From Macquaria australasica (Eukaryota > Chordata > Actinopteri > Centrarchiformes > Percichthyidae), in NCBI GenBank assembly GCA_005408345.1, contig SEMN01000335.1, positions 467,849 to 531,848 on the forward strand: 64,000 nt of DNA, read 5' to 3'. A program made the translations under genes and the position numbers. Under the pieces are notes generated by a model that worked only from the letters and a program-made list of their open reading frames with translations, made no database searches and was not told the origin of the DNA. The stretch's first letter is position 1. Each line of letters begins with the position of its first letter. Shown in pieces: positions 24,965 through 38,000 of the stretch.

Positions 24965-26330
24965 TGCGTGCAAGTGGTGACTTTAGTCATTGCAGAATTA
25001 CGCACTACACTGCTACAGTTTCACTTACAATGGGATCCATCGTTCCTGATAGAACATGTGTGTGCATGAGGTACCAGGGTTTATGCACATATGAAAGTCA
25101 TGGAAATCATGATTGATCACATGCATTGTTTTCAAATCACACAAAAGGATTTATCACACAATCTTGGGTTCACAAGACCACCAACTTGCAAAGATGGCCA
25201 ATAACCTAAATCTGGCAACCTTAGATTCTTCTGAACGTCCACATATTGCAGCGTTTAAAGGGGGTTTTAAAAGTTGTGCCAATGCTTCAGTATTACAGCC
25301 AGGCAGTAGCTGACAGTGGACTGACTCCTTTTCAAGTACAGAAATGGTTTGAGAGGACTTGTGCTTATAATTTTAGGGCAGGTTGCTTTTTTACAGCAGG
25401 AGTAGAGACTGAAGCCTTGGTTTACACATCCACAATCCAAAAGGCACACATCTGGAGCTGTCATGTTGGAGCTCAGATTCTTATAAACGTCAAATACCTT
25501 TTGTATAATGTAACTGTGCTACTCTGCCTGAAACCATGTTTGGAATTTTTCAACATTATTTTGTCATAGCTTTAGAAGAACCTATAAATTATAGGCTATT
25601 TATTTTTGTATGTCAAACACTTACATGAGTGTGTGCATTGGAAGATTATTTTGCTATCACTGAAAGTAGTAGGTACAGAAGTACTAAGGACCTTTACATG
25701 GGCATTGATAGGGACCCAAGATTTTCTGGATTATATATATGAGACCAACAAAAGCCTGAAACTTGAATTAATGAGATTTGTTATATCTGAGTTTGCACAG
25801 TGTTGGAATTAAATAATAGACTAATGAGATGTTTGTGCTTGAATCAGCTTTAGAGTAAAGGATACCCTGACAAAGTGTACTGGAATACTGAAATTAGTTT
25901 GTTTATTTGTATTAGTTTTTATCTACTTTAAATCACATATTTTAAGGCAACATGGTGAGAAGTGCTCAAACCTGACCTGCTGAGACGATACCCTGAAGGC
26001 AATTTACAGTATGCTCATGTCTGACAGAATAGTCAGATTTATTCTGTCCCTTAAAAGGACATAAAATACCCTTAAAGTTTCCACTTTAAGTACTTACTTC
26101 TTCTATAAGGGTCAAATTGGCATGTCTTTTCTCCTGAAAATCAACAGTGTTACTTTTATGTTAGATTATCAGATACTTACACAAGTTCCATAAGTTTAAT
26201 TTGAAGAAAGTATTTTTAATTAGGACACTGTAACACTGTAACAACATTATTTACTATTTATTAATTTTACAGTGACAGTGGAAAGCTATTATTTCTCTTA
26301 TTTGTGCATATTTTCTAACTGTATTACCTG
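24965..26330. other. Intergenic stretch, nothing recognised
   Basis: AT-rich, with only chance-length frames. Confidence 0.5.
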
Positions 26331-26339
26331 TAAATTATT

Positions 26340-27001
26340 CAGTAGTGGAAGAAGTATTCAGATCTTTTACTTTAGTAAAAGTAGCAATACCACACTGTGA
26401 AAATACTCCACTACAAGTCCTGTATTCCAAACCTTACTTAAATGAAAGAATGCAAGTATTATTAAATTATCAAAAGAGAAAGTACTCATTCTGTTGTCAA
26501 AAAGTGTCTCTGTCAGTGTTTTACTATTATATATGATGTTTCTGGATTAATATTACTGCTGCATTGATGTGTATGTTGTATTTTACTGATGTAGGTGTTT
26601 AAGGTTGAGCTAATTTTAACTACTTTATACTGTTGGGTAGTTTAATCTACAGCAATGCATCATATTCTATAAGATCATCATATGTTTGTAGTGTCGCTGT
26701 CCCGTGAGAACCGTGTATCTCTAAAAAGTAAACTTTTCATGAGCTCAGAAAAACTGCCCTGTTTTCAGCTTTGTGATGATGCATTTTCCAGCAAATCCAT
26801 ACATACATGTACATAGATACATGGTTTTCACTGGACTGGAAGTGAAAGATGAAGTGAAAAATTTGTCAGACAAATGTAGTGGAGTAAAAAGTACAATACT
26901 TGCCTCTGAGATGGCATAGAGTAAAAAGAATAGAGTTGCATAAAAAGGAAATACTCAAGTACTGTACTTGAGTAAATGTTCTTAGTTACATTCCACCACT
27001 G
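26340..27001. mobile_element. hAT-like non-autonomous element with 8-bp target duplication
   Basis: The ends are CAGTAGTGGAA and (reverse complement) CAGTGGTGGAA, the terminal form of hAT elements. The flanking octamers AAATTATT (26332-26339) and GAATTATT (27002-27009) agree at 7 of 8 positions, as an aged hAT target duplication should. Relatives lie at 15881, 55011-55860 and 62000-62570. It is 662 bp with no transposase. Confidence 0.85.
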
Positions 27002-27009
27002 GAATTATT

Positions 27010-28644
27010 GCAACATCTTTTTATTGTTGCCCTTGGAGATTAAAACTAGATTGTGGAGCTGAAAAATTAGTGACTGTGTGCAATATTTCCACAAAAGATA
27101 CAAACAAACATTTTAGTCGTTACCTGGGGGAAACAGGGTGGAAACAGGAAGTCTTTAAATTGAAGCATTATAAAATTATTTGGAAGAGACATTTGAAGTG
27201 AGACTGTAGCAAACTACAAAGTTTTGGAAAGCAAAATAAAACTCCCACATTTACTGTCATTAAAATGAAAGAAGTTTAGAGAAATCTCGCTCTTAATGCT
27301 GGTGAGGACCTAAAGCTTGGGAACAGCAGGAAAGATAAACTGAGAATGCAGATGTATTCTTCATAACAACAACTCAAAAAAAAATAAAGAAATAAAATAA
27401 AGAATCTAAAAACGTCAAAACTGTGAAAGCACATTGTAGTTCTGCCTCTGCTGCCAAGCCATTTTTCGAAGTGGAGGAAAAAGATGTAGGTAGTCAACAA
27501 CATCAAAGAAAATGGAGAGAGCAAAAAGGATTCAAATACAGAAATCCCCAGTGTTGGCAGGCAGTAGAGGATCATTAGTGACTAAGGAGAAAGGCAGTCT
27601 TTTTCAGCGCTGTGGGGTTCATGAAGACCAGACTGAATTCTTCAAAAAATGCTATTGTAATTAATTAAAAAAAACAAAAAGCAATCAGCTAAAGGAAACT
27701 TTCTCTAAATCCATGGGTAGAAATGACAATTAAAGAATAAATCTAAACTTGCAGGTTTCTCTGAAAGTGACTGGACCACAGCATGTTTAAACAGGCTGGG
27801 AAAGAGCCTGTGACAGGGACATTTGGTTGAACCCTACCCAGAATGACTTACAGAAATGTTAGGGTTTTTACACTTGAACATGTAGGCCAGGTTTAACTGT
27901 TAGTTACATTTTATTGGAATCTTATTTAATCCCTGGGTTAACAGTGGCCCTGGGTATTTTTCAAAGAAATCAGGATACTGTTTTACATCTTAGACAAGAC
28001 CTCAAAATCACTTACGAGAACTTCCTCTCTATCTTTTGTCATTAGCTGTATTAGCTGTCAGTCAGTCTTATGTGTAAATAATCACATATGATTTACTTTC
28101 TCTCTTGTTTTCTAACCTCTATTTTGTCTCAAAGCAGTGGAGAGGTTCAGTGTAGGATCCAGTTGTGGTTCAATCTCCACATTACGATGATAATTCTCAC
28201 TGTTTATAATGGAGTTAGTGAGATTAACAAGGACCTAACAAGGAATGTCCAGCGAGATGTGTTTTTTCGTTTTTTATTATATTCAGCTCTTGTGGATTCT
28301 CTATACTAACTGGGCCAGGGTTAAACTTTGGGTTTGAGGTTTCTCTCTCTACGTGAGATAATTGGATCAGGTATAGAGTCAGTATCTGTAAAAAAAATAA
28401 AAAAATAAAAAAATAAAAACTAAAAAAACAAACAAAAAACAGCTCATTTGCAGGCAGGGCAATGGGTAGTAGCATGCATAGCATTTATTCTAATATTTTT
28501 ATGTTAGGCATTGTTGTTAAATAAACTTGGACATCACATGTACAATACAAAGTACAAAATACATTTACTTTGTATATGAATGCACACTTTATTTTGTCAA
28601 CTTTTTCAAGAAAGAAATCTTAGTTATTCCTGTAGGAGGATTGT

Positions 28645-28688
<44 letters not shown>

Positions 28689-28860
28689 TTGTTGATTTGG
28701 TGATCATCCATTTCTGTTTGATTTTTTTCATTTAATTTTCATGGGATGTTACTGTTAGTTTATTGTACTGAACTGCGCTGTGGTATAACTGAGTCTTGGA
28801 TTGTAGCTTTGCTTTAAAGTGTTGTTAGAGGTGACGAGTAACGTGGATTCTGCCGTTTGT
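27010..28860. other. Region upstream of cops8: intergenic, low-complexity tracts
   Basis: No exon is seen. It holds an A-rich AAAAAAT-type tract at 28389-28440 and a (TTTC)n microsatellite at 28645-28690. Confidence 0.5.
28645..28690. repeat. (TTTC)n microsatellite
   Basis: Eleven consecutive TTTC units about 270 bp upstream of the cops8 start codon. Confidence 0.95.
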
Positions 28861-28879
28861 GCTTCATCCAGTTGAGGGC

Positions 28880-28945
28880 AGCAACAGCCATGACGTGCTG
28901 CGAACCTACTACAATTATACAGAAGAAGAGGTTTCCGGTGCAGCA
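28880..28945 (+). promoter_or_regulatory. Probable cops8 core promoter
   Basis: Within 75 bp upstream of the start codon lie a CRE half-site-like TGACGTG (28891-28897), an ACTACAATT string like the ZNF143 site core (about 28908-28916), and an ETS-type site (CCGGAAA on the minus strand, about 28932-28938). This TATA-less set is typical of vertebrate housekeeping promoters. The transcription start is inferred, not seen. Confidence 0.4.
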
Positions 28946-28961
28946 ACAGCTAGGCATCATC

Positions 28962-29033
28962 ATGCCTACTGCTGTGATTATGGAGGAAAATTTTGATAAA
29001 CTATTAGAGCAGTGTGAAGCTCAAGAGCTCGAG
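28962..29033 (+). other. cops8: cops8 coding exon 1
   Basis: 24 codons from MPTAV to QELE. It ends in phase 0 at a GAG/GTAAGC donor. Confidence 0.95.
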
Positions 29034-32000
29034 GTAAGCACAGAATCGCGACATCCCTTATTTTATGTGCTACAAATAAATGTTGTCTTACAGGCTTTCT
29101 GTCTCTGGTGGCCTGGTAGTAGTGTTTCTGACAGTTAGCTCAAGACCAGTTTAAGCTAACGTAATGGCTAAGAAGCTAGCCTGCTTCCACTACTCTAGCG
29201 TTCATTTTACTACCAGGCACTGTAAAATTAATGTACGCTCCGAGGTAACTCGTAAATGAACCGGTGCTAAAAATGCCAACAAAATGTGTCTTCATTCAAA
29301 CGGAATGGCAGGTTTAGCGTTACTCTCCTTTTACCTCTGCTATTAGTGGGTAGCTAGTTAGCTAACTTTGATAGCCAGAGATCTTTCGTATGTAGGTAAA
29401 CACAGCTACTGCTAATACTACAGTATTGTTTTATTGACTGTGTGGCGTCAGGTAACCTTAGGACTGACCATTTACCTTCATAAATATTGTAAGGTAAGGG
29501 ACCAGTGCTATAACTTTAGCAGAAGCTAAGGACATAAATAATAACATAACTGACTGGACGGCTGGTTATGGCTGTCGGAGGTCTGTCTGTGTCTGTTAGC
29601 GAGTCATCTTTGAGATAATACAGTATGCATTGTCTAGGGAAGTCACGGTAGCTTGGTTTTCTGCTTATTTCTAACTTCAAGCTTTAATATCACCCCTGCT
29701 ATTATTTTTAACAGGCTCCAGGGGGCATTGCAACACCTCAAGTCTACGCTCAGTTGCTTGCGCTCTATTTACTTCATAATGACATGTAAGTCGACTGTGT
29801 CTGTCTTCAGTAGCTGACAGGGTTTTTGCTCTTTCTTTACAGGGATTTATTGTTAGGGGTGGGGGCGTGGACTCATTTGCAACTTACAGATTTTTGCTTC
29901 ACGGATAACTGTAACAGCAACATACAAAAGCTATACAAAAGTAAAAGCTTGACTGCCATTATCGGTAGCAGCAGTAAAAGTGCCCTCTTGGGTGTTGCAG
30001 CTGTAATATACAGTCAGGCTGCATCTCCATTAAATGGTAAAATCATAGTTCAAATGCCACTCAGAGCCATAATGGCTTCCTGGAGTTGCTAGAAAAAGTA
30101 CTAACTAACTCGAGTGGGTACTCTTCCACAATATTGAATCCAATATCCATTGATTTAAATGGATGGCTTTACAAATAATACATTTGGTTTGGTAATGAAT
30201 ATGTGTGTGACTGTTCAGTTATATCACTGCTAACCCTGTGTTCTATTGCTGCCTGCACCTGCAGCTTTATTGTGAGTGTTGTCTAACTTGGTGATGTGGG
30301 TCCAACAGGAATAATGCCAGGTATCTTTGGAAACGGACTCCCCAAGCAATAAAATCGGTAAGCATGTTAAAACATATGTAGACACTGCTAAGGAAGTGCC
30401 ACTGAAACCCATTTTAGTATGATACATACATACCAGCTTGTGCTGCTTCATATGGTAATTACCATATTTATCAATTTCCAACTTGTAAATACTGTTCACA
30501 TCAACATCCTGGTAATTACAACTCTGAACCTTGTCCTTTTTTATTTTTTTAAACTCTGATGTACCTGACTTGACGGTAAATAATAAAGAAGAGTCTGACA
30601 AGCAAACAATGGTGGATGTCTGACATCAGCTAAAATCTATTAATCAAGTACAACACATATTTAATACGTGTTTAATCCACACCCCTCTATGACCAACTCT
30701 GCCCATTACAGAAACACAGCTCAACCGTATGTTAAATAATAACTCGTTATTAGTAACACATGCAGCTGCTGTCTTGAGTTGTCTGATTGCATAAACGCTG
30801 GCAATTCATAACTGTGGGAACATTAGCATCATTATCTTCTGTCCCACAGGGCAACAGTCCGTGCCTGCTGAGGCAACCCGAGCTGCTTTCATTTTTCTTA
30901 TGACTGTCAACTGTACAATGAGAAATGGAATAATGTTATTGCCAATCAGGTCATAATGCCTTTTCAGATGCTCAGCTGAGGGCCGAGGTTTGCAGATTGT
31001 ATAAGAAAAAGTGAACACTATACAATTTGGTGTTTTAAATTGTGTTTTAAAATGCACAGTACAGTTTAAAGATGTAACCACTGTGATTTAATATCCTAAG
31101 TATTTGGGTGGGACTGCTCTTTACAGTAGCATGAAAACATTTGCTTTGTCAAGTGTAGCATGCTGAAAGTTTTTGAAATGCTTTTCTACTTGTTTGCAGG
31201 CAAACCCTGAATTAACAGCTATTTGGGCTGTTGGCCAACGCATTTGGCAGCGAGACTTTCCAGGGATCTACACAGCCATCGCAGCTTACCAGTGGTCAGA
31301 GAATATCCTTCCGGTCATGGAGGCCCTGCGAGGTAACAACAAAAGTCTCATCTGACCTTAAACAGCTTTTTAGATTATGAAAACACTTCTAAATGGTATT
31401 TATATGCTTTACACATTTGGCTCTCATTGAAGTGAATTAAATATTTACATTTCCTCTGCGTGATTTAGAATTACAATCAGCAGGGGGCACCAGCTGAACA
31501 GTTTTAGCTATGATGCAACCCAGGGGAAATAACATGGTGAAAAATTAAAGGACAGAATTTGACTGTTTATAACACCTTTTCATTTCCAGCAGTGTGACAT
31601 ATCAGTATCATGAAGGCTAGTTCAGGTAGCTACAACACAGTACTCTGAATAAGGCATCAGTTTACATGCTCACATACTTAAACTGATACTCTCTCATAAT
31701 GTAAGTGAATATCTAAATATTTCTGTTGTGTCATGATTTCACACAACACCTTCTTACATCAAAAGCATAATTTTGAGAAACATCCCACATGAAATTACTG
31801 CCCTCATGCTCACAATTGTTGGGGCATCTGCATCATGTGATGGTTCCCTTGTGCAAGAGTTTAAAAATAGCTTCTCTCTCATGTTTACGGTACTTCGTGA
31901 TCTGCCATGGACGCTGACATCCAGTATGTCGTAAGACACTTGGGCAAACATTGATTAGAATTTCTTGGTGGTTTGAAAATGTTTTTTTCAAATTCAGTGT

Positions 32001-35000
32001 TTGAATCTAAATACACACATTTAACCCTTTTAAAAAGTTTTTAATAAAGCAGTTTTAAATAAGGCAGCAAAACTGCCCATAAAGAGATGATCTATATAAT
32101 AACGTTCTTATTAGCAAGTGAATTGGTAGATACTGTATATACACTTTCTATCGTCTAAGTTAAGACCATCATCTAGCCATTGTTTGTGCAAAAATAACAT
32201 TTTGCAGTATATCTAAATAACCACTGTATCCCAAGCAACTGGCAAGTCCCAACAGCTTACATGCCATAAACTTAACATAAACATTAGGATCAAAAATTTG
32301 AAAAATAACACAGAATGGGCATCACAAATTACTAGAGCCCAAGTGAGTTTTTCAATTTGTCTGACACAGTCGAAAACCCCAACATGCATTTATAAAGAAA
32401 AAAAAACAAGCCAGTCTTCACATTTGAAAAGCAAATGGTTGGTATTCCTTCATAAATAAAGACTTCAACTTTATGTAATCGATTATTGAATAAAGCAGAA
32501 TTAATCATCAAAACTGTCAATTTTCTGTCAATTAATATTATTAGTTGATTTAAATGTAGGCATTAATGTCAAAAGTATGTGAAGAAAATTCTCAACGATA
32601 AAGCTACAGTATTTTCTGTAGTAAACAAAACTGGTTCTATAACTTAATAAAAAATACTAGGTAAATCAAGGGACATAAAACGGTCAAACCCGGTCAAAAC
32701 AATTGAGCCACGGGATGCTGACATTGACTTGTTTACCATTTAGATTGAGCTTCCTTGCCAGTCACATGGACCCTGGTTGTCTCTGCTCAGTCCACCACTT
32801 CTGTCACTGTTAGAGGGGACACAGTGCCCACTGGGACATGTGACACATGCTGCACCGGGTAGGAGGGGGCCATTTCTGTGAAAAGATCTCAAGGCAGTAA
32901 GCAGGCAGGAATGTGTGCTCTGGATGGTGGAAAGGATCGGATGTCATCAGCTGTGAGGGGCTGATATAAAGGACAGAGCTGCTAGTTCTCAGCCAGAATA
33001 GATATCGGCATTTCAACAAGCGACAGCGCACATGAAGGATAAGTTCTAAAGGCTGCCGTTTATTTTAGTTACTTTTTGAAACCAGCAGAGAGAGAGAGTG
33101 AAGCTTTTAGTTTTCTCTTGTGAAAATTAGGAAACGTACTGGTCTATTTGTAGGCTGAAACCTTTCCATTATGGATGTCCAGAGGACAGGATCTATGGTT
33201 CGGCCCCCGAGCCCCATGGATAGCCTCGAGAAGCAGCTGAGCTGCCCCATCTGCCTGGACATGTTCACCAAGCCTGTGGTCATCCTGCCCTGCCAGCACA
33301 ACTTGTGCCGTAGTTGTGCCAGTGACCTCTACGACTCGCGCAACCCATACCGCTTTTCCGGTGGCGTCTTTCGCTGTCCTACCTGCCGGTTTGAGGTTGT
33401 GCTTGACCGCCATGGTGTGCATGGGCTCCAGCGCAACCTGTTGGTAGAAAATATTATCGATATCTATAAGCAGCAGCAAGAAGGTAGCGGCAGTGGAAAC
33501 ACAGAAACCACCCTGAAGCCTAAAGAATCCAAAGAACCGATGTGCCAAGAACACGAGGATGAGAAAATCAACATCTATTGCGTGACCTGCCAGGTACCCA
33601 CCTGCTCCATGTGCAAAGTGTTTGGCCAGCATAAGGACTGTGAGGTGGCACCTTTAGGAAGTGTTTACCAGGCCCAGAAGGGTGAACTGAGTAATGCTAT
33701 TGATACCCTGGTGGCCAGCAATGGGCGCCTGCAGGCCCTGCTCAACCAGATGGAAGATGCATGCCGTGCTGTGCAGGAGAATGCTCAGCGTGCTAAGCAA
33801 GGGCTAGCTGAACGCTTTGACCTGTTATATGCTGTCCTGGAGGAGCGCAAGACCATTCTACTAGAGCTAATTGGTAAAGAGCAAGATGAAAAGGTGGCAG
33901 CTCTGAGGGCACTGGCTCAACGTTACGGTGAACGACTGCAGGCCAGTTCAGAGCTCACAGATACGGCTGTGAGGGCATTGGAGCAGGGTGGCGCCGCCGA
34001 GTTTCTGGTAGCCTCCAAGGGCCTCATCACGCAGACTAAAGATGCAGCTAAATGTTCACTGGGGGAAGAGAGGCCAGAGCCTGGCTACGAGAAGATGGAC
34101 CACTTCACTTTGTCAACAGAGCATGTTGAAGCAGTTCTGGCAAAAATGGACTTTGGAGTGGTCGATGATGATGAATTTGAGGATGCAGAGGAGGAGGAGG
34201 AGGAAGAGGAGGAGGAATAATGACAATTGAATGGTTACGGACTTGTAGGAAATACTGTCATTTGTGCTATTGAAGCTTTTTTGACACAAGTGTTTATGGC
34301 AGGGACTCTACATTTGATGTTGAAAGAAATACCTGGTTATAGTGTATGTGGGCTTAAATTGCTTGCCCTTACTTTCAGTGCAATATTTAATTTCAGTGCC
34401 ATATCCTTTTCTTAACTTCTTTTTATACTTTTGTACTTCTAAGCCAGTTAAATGAAACATAGGTCTAGATAAATGTTAATATAGAATGTCTGAAGATTGA
34501 TTACACATCATTTTCCTCATATGTGGGTTATGGAAGTAGTTATTTGTGTTTTTCTCACTTTGTCTAACTTTGCGTTGAATTGGTGATCAGCTGATCTGCC
34601 TGTAATCACTAAATCTGTCTTTGATGGAACGTGGAATAAAGGTGCATGAAGTTAAGCCTCGATTTGCTTCATTGCTAAACTTAAACATGAAGTTTAAGTT
34701 AAGGGAGCACACAAAGAAGAGAATGTATGAAGACCTTATATTATTTTGCGCATATCTTTCTTGGAGTGCTTCCATCCAAATATTCCCCAGTCTGTTGCTG
34801 CTCTTACTTGGCAATAGGCTGTATTTAAAAATAAAAGCCCTTGCCATGTCCTGTCTGGTTTGCCTTTGCTGGTGAAAAGTGGGGGGCTATTTTTAAGAGG
34901 TGAGAGGGTGAGAAATGATAGCGGCCCTAGAATAGACTGTCAGGGAAGGACAGGCCAGGTCCTGTTTCTCCCCCATAAAACTCCCATCCTCCCACTCACG

Positions 35001-38000
35001 GACGTCTTGCTCAGCAGCTCCAACCCAACTCCAGAAGTGTCAGAAGGGCATGCTAAGAAAGGCTGGTCCAGTTGCCACACGAGTCATCTCCTAACGGTCA
35101 ATAGGCCATGGTAAAAAATACATGTCTGCCTGGGGACTGGGTTACGGAAAGCCCCTTGAGATGACCTGCTTGTCTGTGTTGGGAGCATTTGCTCAGAGTC
35201 CTCATTTCTTTTCTAATATGCAGCCAATCAGGCGCAAGAAAAGCTGTTCCATCACAAGAAGCAGTTTTATGAAGTGTGATCTATGGTTTTCTTTTAACAG
35301 ATGGGAGTTTTATACTGACTAGAGAGGGGAAAAATAACTCAATCATTTTCCTTTGTAGCCATTCGTCAGTAGTGAGACTCCACAATGACAAAACAATAGT
35401 ATTTCATCCACATTTCTCTGTAACCATGCCATTAAGATCTGTCTTTAGTGTCTAAATAATGACAGCAGATATTACTCTGCAACCATAACTTTGATTAAAA
35501 CCATAACAAAATAAAAATGAAGCACCTTCAAACACAATTAATACATAAACACTGCCTTGACGTAGTTTTCCAAGTAAATATTTTCAGTCTTTCCACCTGT
35601 TTTTAGATAAGTACAATAACAGCAAGAACAGGAAGCCCCTTGGACAGCAGAATGAGAAAGCACTCTGGACAAATCTCCAGCCTTCCCCTCACAGCTGTCT
35701 TTTCTCATCCCACGTGTTATTGTTACTGCTGCAACAGACTGGGGGCTGACTGTTGGTACACATAAACCGTTGCTAGGCTATAAAACACGAAAGGCCACAA
35801 CCCTGAGGCATTTACGTGATAGCTGTAGGAGCAGGAGCAAATACATGCCGGTGTATGTTGTTCCATGCTGTCTAAAATTATCTCCACAAACTACAGCACC
35901 ATGTCAAGTCAGGCTAGATAGATAGGGCAGCTTTGACATTTTGGAAGCCTAAGCAAGTGCCTGCTGATACAGGCTACAGTGGTTTGTAGTGTCAGCACTG
36001 CACAGCATACAACGTCCATGATTTATCTTAAGCATGCTTCATTTAAAAAGATCTGTTAAGTATTTTTGATTTTGGAAAATCTTAATTTCCTATTTCTTTT
36101 AGCTCATAAGTTCATCACGATGAAATCAAAGGTTCCCTAACAACAAAATGCAAAATTTGATTTAAAAGAAGCCCAGATGCAAAATGCAATTTAAGGTGAG
36201 TTTGTGCTGAGAATAGCTTCATTTAATTTAAATCCCAAACCTAGTCTTGTCAGTTGTTAAGGTGTTTGTGAGCATGTGTTTGTTTGGGGTGAGAAGGAGG
36301 AGGAGGTGATGGAGTGGTGAGAGGAAGCGACTTCATAAACTCAAACACACAAAATTACCATAACCAAACCACAAGACGGAAAATTTGCAAGAACAGGAAA
36401 AACCTGAAATAAAAAAAAATGCACACCTTGAGCAGTCACTTGACATTTTACCAAAACCTGCGACTGCTAATGATCATAGCAGAGTTTTGTTTTTTTTTTG
36501 TTTTTTTTAAACAGCCCCTGGCTTCAAAAACCCTACCTGTCACTCTTGATTAATTGTTATTCACAGTGCTGTTGCTAATTAGCAGCTTTGTTTACAAGAA
36601 ACATGCCTCTTAAATACCATGTTAGAATGACATACCAACATGCTGTTCCTGGGTCTGCAAGTTCATGTACTGTATGCACTTTAAATAGAACCAGCGCACA
36701 GTTTTAACTTGTATGCACTACTATACTCATATATATACCTGTCTGGTATTAATGTCTCATGGTTCATGCATCCTTCACAGAGGGCACACGGCAAAGGGCG
36801 TACAATCTAGTGGCACAGGCGTACACTTCCATCACAGCAGAAGATTTCGCTGCCTTCGTGGGATACTCTGTGGAAGAGGCAGTAAAGGGTGAGATTAAAT
36901 TTACACAACCACCTTATAGGAAATGTTATCACTGCTAATTGTGTATAAATAATTCAAAAGATAAAGAGTTTTTAGGATTAAAACCAGCTACATTATTTCA
37001 GTATTTCTACAGGGGTGTAATGCAGTTAATGTTCTTTACATAACCGTTTATACATTCGCTGATGGGGGTATCCATCTTTGTCCAAAGGTGTGGTGAGCCA
37101 GGGCTGGCAGGCAGACCCCACTACCAGGATGGTGATGCCCAAAAAGCCAGGTAGGTGGCAGTATTGCTCTTTTTAATTAGTACCCATCATCAGCCCACTC
37201 TTCTGTCATCCAAATGGTTTTCTCTTCATGAGTCCTGCACCCACCTTCCTGCTACTCGAGATTTTATTACACATACATAAAACATGTTGAGAACAGGGAT
37301 TTAGGAGCCATTTTAATCTCAGCGAAAGACGGATGACATTTTCCTTTTCTTAGAATCTCTTAAAATTTTTGGTTTGTTAAAATCGCCCTTGTCTGATGTC
37401 CCTGTTTCCAAACCTTCCCTCATCCATTCCCTTTCTTTTCTCCTCCCGCTCTCCCTTATTTTGTCAACATTTTTATCACATCATCACATCAGGGTTCGTA
37501 CAAACTCTTGAAAGTTTGGAAATTGCTTAATTTTAACTGTTATGTTTTCAAGGTTAGGAATATGTTTGAATTCGAATATATTCCTTGAAAAAAGCTTGAT
37601 TTTTAACTTAATCTGGTGTTTCATCATCTACACAATCACTCCTATAAACCAAAAACCTTTTAATATTTGAATTAAACAATCCTGTCATCATATTTGTTGT
37701 CTCCTGGCAAGGATGATAAAAGCTTTGAGAGTCTGTAAATTTGTGATTTAGGAACCTTGAAAGTTCTTTAAAAGTGCTTTAATTTTGCTCTAATGAAGCT
37801 GCATGAACCCTGTCGCATGTCCTCAAGCCCAAAGAGCTGTGGATTGATCCATCTTGTAAGAGAAACCTACTGATTTATGTAAACAGTCAAGGAAAGAGTC
37901 CTCTCTGTAATCATTGGACATGACTGCTGAAGCATCTGCTGAGCACATGTCGAGCACAAAACGCTAACCCACTCACCATTAATCCCACCCCCCCACCCAC

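Noticed and set aside
28857..29138. Extended frame covering cops8 exon 1 with extra N- and C-terminal residues
   Set aside because: The ends are intron and promoter sequence. The exon stops at the GTAAGC donor at 29034 and the family start is at 28962.
33144..33632. 162-codon minus-strand open frame
   Set aside because: It is entirely antisense to the conserved RING/B-box coding sequence of the MuRF-like gene and has no domain of its own.
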